NCBI GenBank assembly: GCA_009774055.1 | Contig: VSNB01000007.1 | Location: 2,661 to 26,163 of the forward strand | DNA from: Clostridiales bacterium | GTDB taxonomy: Bacteria > Bacillota > Clostridia > Oscillospirales > Oscillospiraceae | Length of the DNA stretch: 23,503 nucleotides | Direction of reading: 5' to 3' | Shown: positions 13,879 through 19,595 of the stretch, in pieces | How positions within the stretch are numbered: position 1 is the first letter of the stretch | Layout: each line of letters opens with the position of its first letter | The notes under the pieces: model-generated | The model's input: the letters and a program-made list of their open reading frames with translations, nothing else | What the model was told of the DNA's origin: nothing | The model's database searches: none | Program-made: the position numbers and the translations under genes

Positions 13879-13979
13879 CGGTTTCTCTTTAGAAACTAAA
13901 CCTATTTTATCGGGGCTGAACCGCTGATACGCAGCCGCCCTCTCGTTATTATTATAGAAGGCGGCATCGGCTTTGTCAA
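13850..13979 (-). ncRNA. Candidate antisense antitoxin RNA and its promoter
   Basis: On the minus strand TTGACA (13979-13974) and TATAAT (13956-13951) are separated by exactly 17 nt, a second perfect consensus promoter facing the first. Transcription would start near 13944 and run through the hairpin at 13856-13885 to a TTTT stretch near 13850. This gives an RNA of roughly 95 nt that is antisense to the 3' end of the small-peptide mRNA. That geometry resembles txpA/ratA. No open frame with a ribosome binding site lies in it. The RNA itself is predicted, not shown. Confidence 0.6.
13856..13885. terminator. Shared bidirectional hairpin of the toxin-like locus
   Basis: GAAACCG (13856-13862) pairs with CGGTTTC (13879-13885), with an inner CACC/GGTG stem. 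TCTCTTT follows on the plus strand and CCGCTTTT on the minus strand, so it can end both convergent transcripts. It overlaps the last seven codons and stop of the 28-residue peptide. Confidence 0.65.
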
Positions 13980-14025
13980 GCGGAAAAACACCGCCCCGGC
14001 AGGGGCAAAGGTGCGAATAGAACAA

Positions 14026-14047
14026 TCCGCCGCCCATCGGCGGCGGA
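14026..14047 (+). other. Hairpin just upstream of ktrA
   Basis: TCCGCCGCC and GGCGGCGGA form a perfect 9-bp stem with loop CATC, 19 bp before the ktrA start codon and directly before its AGAGAGG ribosome binding site. There is no T-tract. It may affect mRNA stability or ribosome access. Confidence 0.45.
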
Positions 14048-14066
14048 GAAGAGAGAGGTATCGACG

Positions 14067-14714
14067 ATGAAATCATTTCTGATTGTAGGCATGGGCTCCT
14101 TCGGCCACCACCTCTGCCGCGCCCTGGTGGAGCAAAAATGCGAAGTCATGGCCGTGGACCAGAACGGGGAGACCCTGGAGGATGTCCTCCCCCTGGTGGT
14201 CAGCGCCAAGGTTGGAGACTGCACCAACGAGGAGGTCCTCCGCTCCTTCAGCGTGGAGAGCTTCGACGCCTGCTTCGTCTGCCTGGGGGACAGCAACGTC
14301 CTGGGCAGCCTCCAGATCACCAGCCTGCTGAAGGAGCTGGGGGCGAAAAAGGTGTTCAGCAAGGCTGACGACGACGTCCAGGCGAAATTCCTCCTCCGCA
14401 ATGGCGCGGACCACGTGATCTACCCCGAGCGGGAGGCCGCCATCCGCCTGGCGGTCAGCGAGAGCTCCGACAGTATTTTCGACTGCATCCCCCTCACCTC
14501 CGACCACTCCATTTACGAGCTGGAGCCTATGGACCGCTGGGTGGGCAAGAGCCTCAAGGAGCTGAATTTCCGCGTGAAATATCACCTCACCGTCATTGCC
14601 GTCAAGCGGGGGGAGGTCATCGTCCCCAACCTCAGCCCGGACTACGCCTTCCGCAAGGAGGAGCATCTGCTGGTGCTGGGCCGGATCGAGGACATCCGCA
14701 AGGTCATCCGGTAA
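14067..14714 (+). CDS. ktrA: KtrA/TrkA-type RCK subunit of potassium uptake
   Basis: Cytosolic nucleotide-binding gating ring subunit for the KtrB channel. The 215 residues comprise an RCK_N Rossmann domain and an RCK_C domain. The first has GMGSFGHHL at 8-16, VDQN at the end of strand two, and GDCTNEEVLRSF. The second runs from about residue 137 (IFDCIPLTSDHSIYELE) and ends LLVLGRIEDIRKVIR. RCK_C domains of this class often bind cyclic di-AMP, which cannot be decided here. AGAGAGG precedes the ATG. It is normally adjacent to ktrB; here about 1.3 kb of accessory DNA separates them, so its own promoter or readthrough from that DNA must drive it. Confidence 0.94.
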   Translation: MKSFLIVGMGSFGHHLCRALVEQKCEVMAVDQNGETLEDVLPLVVSAKVGDCTNEEVLRSFSVESFDACFVCLGDSNVLGSLQITSLLKELGAKKVFSKADDDVQAKFLLRNGADHVIYPEREAAIRLAVSESSDSIFDCIPLTSDHSIYELEPMDRWVGKSLKELNFRVKYHLTVIAVKRGEVIVPNLSPDYAFRKEEHLLVLGRIEDIRKVIR

Positions 14715-14740
14715 TGAAGGCGGAGAAATGGGAACAGCAT

Positions 14741-14795
14741 ACGCCTCCCCCCCTTTGCGTCTGCAGGAATGCAGGCCCAGGCGGGGAGGCGTTTT
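14741..14795 (+). terminator. Intrinsic terminator after ktrA
   Basis: ACGCCTCCCC (14741-14750) pairs perfectly with GGGGAGGCGT (14783-14792), followed by TTTT overlapping the last base of the stem. The 32-nt loop holds a smaller TGCA-based stem. The 58 bases from here to the next gene show nothing else. Confidence 0.75.
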
Positions 14796-14853
14796 GATGG
14801 AACGGGCAGGGAGGATTTGCGCTGTTCCGGCCCTGGCTGGCTTCCTTCGGCGG

Positions 14854-16011
14854 TCAGCCCGCGCCGGCGGCGATCTCGCCTACCGCCGCCACCGCCGCCG
14901 CGACCTCCTCAGGGGTGGTGTACCACCCGGGGCTGAAGCGTACCGTCCCCTGGGGGAAGGTACCCAAAGTCCTGTGGGCGGCCGGAGCGCAGTGGAGCCC
15001 GCAGCGGGTGAGGATGCCGTACTGCTGCTCCAGGCGGAAAGCCGCTTCCGCGTTGTCCTGCTCCAAAAAGTCCACGGAGATAACCCCTGCGCGGTTTTCC
15101 AGCGTCCAGGGCCCCGCCAGACGGATGCCGGGAATGTCCCGCAGTCCCGCCAGGAACTGTTCGGTCAGCGCCTCCTCCCTCCGCCGCAGGGCCTCGACGC
15201 CGGTTTCCAGAATAAACTCCACCGCGGCGTGGAGGCCATAGATCCCCGGCAGGTTCGGTGTGCCGGATTCCAGGCGGTCCGGCATATAGTCGGGCTGCCG
15301 CTCGGAATCCGACGCGCTGCCCGTACCGCCGGAGACAATGGGCGTCAGCCCCCGGGCAAATTCCGGCGACAGCAGCAGCGCGCCGATTCCGGAGGGTCCC
15401 ATCAGCCCCTTGTGCCCCGGCACCGACAGGGCGGCGAGTCCCCAGCCCTCGAAGTCGATATCCCAGTGCCCCGCCGTCTGGGCGGCGTCCAGCAGGAGGG
15501 GGATGCCCCGCTCCCGGCAGAGCTTCCCCACCGCTGCGGCGTCCTGGATGGCCCCGCCCACGTTGGAGGCGTGGGCCATCGCCACCAGCCGGGTATTGGG
15601 CCGGATGAGGGGCGGAAGGCCCGCCGGGTCCAGCCGCCCTTCCCTGTCGCAGGGAATGCGGTCAAAGCTGACCCCCTGGTCCGCCAGGTCGTGGAGGGGG
15701 CGCATGACGGCGTTGTGCTCCATGCTGCTGACGATGCAGTGGTCCCCGGGCTTCAGCCAGCCCCGGAGCGCCATATTCAGCCCCATCGTGTTTCCTGCCG
15801 TCAAAATGCAGCGGGTGGGGTCGCCGTGGCGGAAGAGCCGGCACAGTCCCTCCCGCAGCAGCAGGGTGGTCATCCCCGCGTCCTGGGCGCTGGCGTACAC
15901 GCCCCGGTTGATGGACGCGCCCACCTCTGTGAGATACCGCGCCATGGCGGCGGCCACGGCGGGGGGCTTGGGGAAGGAAGTTGCGGCGTTATCCAGGTAA
16001 ATTGGGCCCAT
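14854..16011 (-). CDS. Cysteine desulfurase / selenocysteine lyase family protein
   Basis: PLP-dependent class V aminotransferase that would release sulfur from cysteine or selenium from selenocysteine. The 385 residues begin MGPIYLDNAATSFPKP. They contain the PLP aspartate in LLLDAAQTAGH (D175), the Schiff-base lysine K201 in SVPGHKGLMGP and the C-terminal catalytic-loop cysteine C341 in GLHCAPAAHRTLGT. This signature is that of the group associated with selenium-dependent enzymes (TIGR01977-like). The start is fixed by AGGAGG 7 nt upstream; the frame is open for 44 more codons, but that part covers a leader hairpin and lacks a good ribosome binding site. The neighbouring selenium genes favour a selenium-supply role, which is inference. 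Confidence 0.9.
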   Translation of the reverse strand: MGPIYLDNAATSFPKPPAVAAAMARYLTEVGASINRGVYASAQDAGMTTLLLREGLCRLFRHGDPTRCILTAGNTMGLNMALRGWLKPGDHCIVSSMEHNAVMRPLHDLADQGVSFDRIPCDREGRLDPAGLPPLIRPNTRLVAMAHASNVGGAIQDAAAVGKLCRERGIPLLLDAAQTAGHWDIDFEGWGLAALSVPGHKGLMGPSGIGALLLSPEFARGLTPIVSGGTGSASDSERQPDYMPDRLESGTPNLPGIYGLHAAVEFILETGVEALRRREEALTEQFLAGLRDIPGIRLAGPWTLENRAGVISVDFLEQDNAEAAFRLEQQYGILTRCGLHCAPAAHRTLGTFPQGTVRFSPGWYTTPEEVAAAVAAVGEIAAGAG

Positions 16012-16043
16012 ATCGATGCCTCCTATCGATGTATTCAATAAGT

Positions 16044-16160
16044 AAAACGCATTGCCTTTCAAATCGCAATGCGTCTCCGCAGGGGAGAATTCCCGCGAAA
16101 GCTCCATTTTTTCTTCGTTTTTTACAACTTTAATGTACCACAAAATGTTTCTTTGCGCAA
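16044..16160 (-). promoter_or_regulatory. Promoter and leader hairpin of the desulfurase gene
   Basis: On the minus strand TTGCGC and TACATT are separated by 17 nt (16160-16132). About 60 nt downstream a perfect 9-bp stem ACGCATTGC/GCAATGCGT with a 10-nt loop (16074-16047) is followed by TTTTACTTATT. This looks like a leader terminator placed before the AGGAGG, so attenuation is possible. No partner antiterminator stem is obvious. Confidence 0.45.
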
Positions 16161-16262
16161 CAGTTTTCTTGCCGGTTGGGTAAAACGGAAATTCATCTTG
16201 CTTTTACCAATAAAAAACGATATATTGGGTACGGGAATACAGGAATCCGACCGTATTTCCTC

Positions 16263-16424
16263 AGAGCCTGTTTCATATCTCAACGAGTGCGGATTGGCGA
16301 GTGGATTTTTTGTCCAGCGAGGCAAAAAGCCGCAGCAATCCTGACGGATTGTAAGGGTTTTTAACGAAGTCTGGGCGGAAAATCCGCCGTCAAGACGTGC
16401 GCGGGGAGATATGAAACAGGCTCT
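16263..16424. mobile_element. 162-bp element with 19-bp perfect terminal inverted repeats
   Basis: AGAGCCTGTTTCATATCTC (16263-16281) and its exact reverse complement (16406-16424) bound 124 bp. The interior is non-coding and holds several small palindromes, including CAATCC/GGATTG and GGCGG/CCGCC. If the repeat is read as 18 bp (GAGCC...), both flanks carry TCA, a possible 3-bp target duplication. It sits in the spacer between the divergent desulfurase and yedE genes. The structure fits a MITE; only one copy is in this window. Confidence 0.65.
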
Positions 16425-16483
16425 CACGGCCGGCCTTCGGGCCGCGCTGCAATTTTTTGGAAAAGTGAGAGGAGAAAACATTC

Positions 16484-17581
16484 ATGCCAAAAGAAAGCTT
16501 CGTCAAACGCTACGGCCTGCTCATTGGAACCGGCCTGGCAGTGGGCGCGGCGGCGGTGCTGCTGACGGCCCTGGGCAATCCGGCCAATATGGGCTTCTGC
16601 ATCGCCTGCTTCCTGCGGGACATTGCCGGGGCCCTGAACTTCCAGCGCGCCGGATTTGACGCCGAGGTCGGCACCGGCATCGTCCAGTACATCCGTCCCG
16701 AGATCATCGGCCTGGTGCTTGGTTCCACCGCCATCGCCTTCGTCCGCAAGGAGTTCCGTCCCAAGGGCGGTTCTTCCCCCATGACCCGCTTCATCGTGGC
16801 GGTCTTCGTCATGATCGGCGCGCTGGTATTCCTGGGCTGCCCCCTGCGGATGGTCATCCGCATCGGCGGCGGCGATCTGAACGCCGTGGTGGGCCTGGTG
16901 GGCTTTGCCCTGGGTATCCTGGTGGGCATCGCCTTCCTCAAGCATGGCTTCAGCCTGCGCCGCGCCCACCAGCAGTCCCTGGTCGAGGGTCTGATCTTCC
17001 CCGCCCTGATGGTGGGCCTGCTGGCACTGCTGCTGATGCGCCCGGACTTCGTCATCTTCAGCGCCAAGGGCCCCGGCTCCCAGGCCGCGCCCGTCCTGGT
17101 GGCTCTGCTGGTGGCCGTGGTGGTGGGCATTTTGGCCCAGCGCTCCCGCCTGTGCATGGTGGGCGGCATCCGTGACGCGGTGATGTTCAAGGACTTCCGC
17201 CTGATTTCCGCCTTCCTCGCCATCATTGTGGCGGTGCTGGTGGGCAACCTGGTTCTGAACAAGTTCACCCTGGGCTTCGCCGAGCAGCCCATCGCCCACT
17301 CTGAGGCCCTTTGGAACCTGCTGGGCATGGTCCTGGTGGGCTGGGGCTCCGTCCTGCTGGGCGGCTGCCCCCTGCGCCAGCTGATCCTGGCCGGCGAGGG
17401 CAATACGGACTCCGCCGTCACCGTGACCGGCTTTATCGTCGGCGCGGCGGTATCCCACAACTTCGGCCTGGCCTCTTCCGGCACCGGCATCGGCGCCGGC
17501 CCCGTGGCCATTGCGGTGGTGGCTGGCTTCGTGGTCCTGGGGGTCATTTCCGTCACGAATATGCAGAAATTGGAGGGTTAA
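16484..17581 (+). CDS. yedE: YedE-family putative selenium transporter
   Basis: Polytopic membrane protein of the YeeE/YedE family, which contains sulfur-compound importers; members clustered with selenium genes are annotated as putative selenium transporters. The 365 residues form about ten hydrophobic segments in two YeeE/YedE-like repeats. Conserved cysteines are C39 and C42 (GFCIACFLRD), C119 (LGCPLRMV), C224 (SRLCMVGGIRD) and C295 (LGGCPLRQLILAGEGN), matching the thiol relay of the family. GAGAGGAG lies 9 nt upstream of the ATG. It starts a three-gene unit with tusA-like and DUF3343 genes, convergent with the selenoprotein grd operon, which supports selenium as substrate. Confidence 0.88.
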   Translation: MPKESFVKRYGLLIGTGLAVGAAAVLLTALGNPANMGFCIACFLRDIAGALNFQRAGFDAEVGTGIVQYIRPEIIGLVLGSTAIAFVRKEFRPKGGSSPMTRFIVAVFVMIGALVFLGCPLRMVIRIGGGDLNAVVGLVGFALGILVGIAFLKHGFSLRRAHQQSLVEGLIFPALMVGLLALLLMRPDFVIFSAKGPGSQAAPVLVALLVAVVVGILAQRSRLCMVGGIRDAVMFKDFRLISAFLAIIVAVLVGNLVLNKFTLGFAEQPIAHSEALWNLLGMVLVGWGSVLLGGCPLRQLILAGEGNTDSAVTVTGFIVGAAVSHNFGLASSGTGIGAGPVAIAVVAGFVVLGVISVTNMQKLEG

Positions 17582-17586
17582 CACTT

Positions 17587-17790
17587 ATGATTGACGCACG
17601 TGGATATTCCTGCCCCACCCCCGTTGTGATGGTGCAGAAGGCCGTCAAGGAGGGCGCCCCCTCCAAGCTGGAGGTTGCCGTGGACAACCAGTGCTCCGTG
17701 GAGAATGTGACCCGGTTCGCCAGGAACGCCGGCTATCAGGTGAAGGTCGTAGATTTCGAGGGCGATTTCAAGCTGATGCTGACCAAGTAA
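17587..17790 (+). CDS. TusA/SirA-like sulfur or selenium carrier
   Basis: A 67-residue single-domain protein of the TusA family. The active cysteine is C9 in RGYSCPTPVVMVQKA, followed by the usual Cys-Pro pairing and two-strand, two-helix pattern. It resembles the N-terminal domain of the selenium protein YedF but lacks YedF's C-terminal DsrE-like domain. GGAGG lies 9 nt before the ATG and only 5 nt separate it from the yedE stop. The stop TAA overlaps the next start as TAATG. Known TusA proteins pass persulfide between partners; here the neighbours suggest passing selenide or selenopersulfide, which is inferred. Confidence 0.87.
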   Translation: MIDARGYSCPTPVVMVQKAVKEGAPSKLEVAVDNQCSVENVTRFARNAGYQVKVVDFEGDFKLMLTK

Positions 17791-18035
17791 TGGAACAGTA
17801 TGTCGCTACCTTCCACACCCATCTGGCGGCGCTGCGCAGCTGCAATGCGCTGAAGAAGGCCGGTATCGCGGAGGCCTGCCTTGCGCCCGTGCCCAGACGG
17901 CTGAGCTCCTCCTGCGGCACCTGTGTGTTCTACGGCGGGGCGGAACCCATGCTGGCCTGCATGGATACCGACCTGGAGGCGGTCTACCGCCGGGAGGGAA
18001 CAGACTTCTCCCTGGTCCACCAGGGCAAGGATTGA
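17790..18035 (+). CDS. DUF3343 putative Se/S carrier protein
   Basis: An 81-residue protein matching the DUF3343 pattern. An N-terminal strand (YVATFHTHLAAL) leads into a helix, then LAPVPRRLSSSCGTCVFY with the paired cysteines C42 and C45, and a second cysteine-containing strand (C57). DUF3343 proteins are annotated as putative Se/S carriers and are often found beside YedE/YedF and class V desulfurase genes. The ATG shares one base with the tusA-like stop codon, so expression is coupled. A terminator follows directly. The biochemical role has not been proven to my knowledge. Confidence 0.85.
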   Translation: MEQYVATFHTHLAALRSCNALKKAGIAEACLAPVPRRLSSSCGTCVFYGGAEPMLACMDTDLEAVYRREGTDFSLVHQGKD

Positions 18036-18056
18036 GAAAAATATCATATAAGCCGA

Positions 18057-18086
18057 GGGGGGCTGTGCCTGATGGCACAGCCCCCC
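18057..18086. terminator. Bidirectional terminator between the selenium and grd units
   Basis: A perfect 13-bp stem GGGGGGCTGTGCC / GGCACAGCCCCCC with loop TGAT lies between the convergent DUF3343 gene and the last gene of the grd operon. On the minus strand it is followed by a T-rich region ending TATTTTT; on the plus strand the T content is weaker. Confidence 0.85.
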
Positions 18087-18122
18087 TTGCGTTGTATCTG
18101 TGATTTCCCGTCCTCAGGCAGC

Positions 18123-18416
18123 TCAGCCCAGCCGGACCTCCCGGGCCTCCTCCGGCAGGAAGCAGCCCTTCATGTCATACTTGTTGTAGCCGCTGTAGTC
18201 GGACAGGGCGCGGCCCTGCAGGAAATAGCTGCGGATGAAGCGCTTGCCGTCCACACAGGTCCAGTTCTCCTGGTCCCAGCTGAGGTAGCCGTCCTCATCG
18301 GTCCGCTTTTCCGCGAAGACCAGGTCTACCTGCCGGTTATGGTTGGCGACCAGGTCGATGAGCTGCTCCACGGTCAGGTCCAGCTCCGTCTTGTTGACGA
18401 TGTCGATGACTTTCAT
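18123..18416 (-). CDS. 97-residue protein of unknown function at the end of the grd operon
   Basis: A soluble 97-residue protein beginning MKVIDIVNKTELDLTVEQLI and ending ALSDYSGYNKYDMKGCFLPE plus a short tail. It is mixed alpha/beta, charged, with two cysteines, and has no membrane segment. AAGGGGG lies 7 nt before the ATG. It starts 12 nt after the grdD stop on the same strand and is followed by the operon terminator, so it is the last gene of the glycine reductase transcript. It is not GrdX as I know it. I do not recognise a family; a role in glycine reduction is suggested by position only. Confidence 0.75.
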   Translation of the reverse strand: MKVIDIVNKTELDLTVEQLIDLVANHNRQVDLVFAEKRTDEDGYLSWDQENWTCVDGKRFIRSYFLQGRALSDYSGYNKYDMKGCFLPEEAREVRLG

Positions 18417-18428
18417 CCGTTCGCCCCC

Positions 18429-19580
18429 TTACCCGATGTAGCCGGCGGCCTTCAGGATTTCCTGGGCTTTCCCGTGGTTCGCCTCGCTCATCATCACCAG
18501 CGGGCCGGTACAGCCCATGCCGGTTTCGGCGTAAATGCCGGCCTTCCAGAGGGCCTTTGCGGCGTCCTCCAGGTCCATGACCTCAATGCCGGGGATGCTG
18601 GCGGTGCAGGGCTCGGCGGGGGGCGCTTTGACCTCCTCCTCGCCTCCGGCGGGCTTGGCGGCGGCCTTGCGGTCCGCCAGGATTTTGCTCAGGCCCGCCT
18701 TCTCCGCGGCGGCGAATTCCCGGGCGGCGATCTCGAACACCTTCCCCCGCACCAGCTGGGCGGCGAATTCCAGGGCGTTGGCCACCAGGGGCGCGCCGCT
18801 GGCCCGGGAGACAATGAGCACCAGCTTGTCATAGCCGGGCCCGATGCCGGGGCCGTAGCCGTACCCGGCGGACTCGAAGCTGCCGCCGGTGGTGTAGGCG
18901 GAGAGCATCTTCACCAGCACGTTGCCGGTGAGGCTGTCGCAGACCAGCACGTCGGGGGTGCCCTGGAGCACATCGTTGCCCCGGAGCACCGCGCCGCCGT
19001 CGGCCCGGGCGGACTGGGCCCAGCGGAAGGCGTAGCCGTTTTTCTGCAGCTGGTTGAGGGCCATCTCCGTCTGACGGGCCCCGTCCACGTTCAGGATGCC
19101 CACGGTGGGGTCCTTCACGCCGCTGGCCTTGGCGGTGATGATGCCATAGACCGCGTTCTTAATCATGCCCTCGATCCGGTCCGCGCTGGCGGTGCCGGTG
19201 GAGGTGGCGATGAACATTTCTTTTCCCTTGGCGGGGGTGACCACGCGGCCCACGGTAGACACGCCGATGGGGAAGGGGAAGTGCATGGTGACCGCGCCGT
19301 CCACCTCGCCGGACTCCACCATCTGCTCCATCCTCTTGTGGCCCTCGTCCTCGTTATCCACGCGGACGGTGGTGACGCCCTCGGCCTCCAGGGTGCCGAT
19401 ATAGCGCACGTCCACCCCCCTGCGGGCGGCGGCTACAGCGGCGGCCATGGCGTTTTCCTCGCCGTGCTCGCTGCCCATGCCGGTCAGGGCGATCCGGGGC
19501 CTGGGTCCGAAGGAGCCCGTCTCCAGGCCCTCCGCCATTTCCAGGAACGCCTTGGCAATGGTTTTTTCCAGATTACTCAT
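18429..19580 (-). CDS. grdD: Glycine reductase component C, alpha subunit
   Basis: With GrdC it forms component C, which takes the carboxymethyl-selenocysteine on GrdA to an acetyl-thioester and releases acetyl phosphate. The 383 residues are the normal length. The main domain is PlsX-like (IALTGMGSEHGEENAMAAAV, DGAVTMHFPFPIGVSTVGR, SFESAGYGYGPGIGPGYDKL). A Pro/Ala/Glu-rich linker at about 315-335 precedes the C-terminal segment ETGMGCTGPLVMMSE, where C357 corresponds to the acetyl-carrying cysteine of the family. GGGAGG lies 6 nt before the ATG and only 15 nt separate it from grdC. Assignment is strong from both sequence and neighbours. Confidence 0.95.
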   Translation of the reverse strand: MSNLEKTIAKAFLEMAEGLETGSFGPRPRIALTGMGSEHGEENAMAAAVAAARRGVDVRYIGTLEAEGVTTVRVDNEDEGHKRMEQMVESGEVDGAVTMHFPFPIGVSTVGRVVTPAKGKEMFIATSTGTASADRIEGMIKNAVYGIITAKASGVKDPTVGILNVDGARQTEMALNQLQKNGYAFRWAQSARADGGAVLRGNDVLQGTPDVLVCDSLTGNVLVKMLSAYTTGGSFESAGYGYGPGIGPGYDKLVLIVSRASGAPLVANALEFAAQLVRGKVFEIAAREFAAAEKAGLSKILADRKAAAKPAGGEEEVKAPPAEPCTASIPGIEVMDLEDAAKALWKAGIYAETGMGCTGPLVMMSEANHGKAQEILKAAGYIG

Positions 19581-19595
19581 AGCGATCCTCCCGCC

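Noticed and set aside
13678..13979. par/Fst-type regulation of the toxin-like locus through direct repeats.
   Set aside because: The shared motifs are inverted on the DNA, so the two RNAs would carry the same rather than complementary 5' sequences; txpA/ratA-like 3' antisense pairing fits better.
13979..14066. Cyclic di-AMP (ydaO) riboswitch upstream of ktrA.
   Set aside because: Only two simple GC hairpins lie in this short gap; the conserved ydaO core sequences are not visible.
16012..16143. A 44-codon N-terminal extension of the desulfurase.
   Set aside because: AGGAGG is placed correctly for the inner ATG, the family starts there, and the extension covers a leader hairpin; kept only as a possibility.
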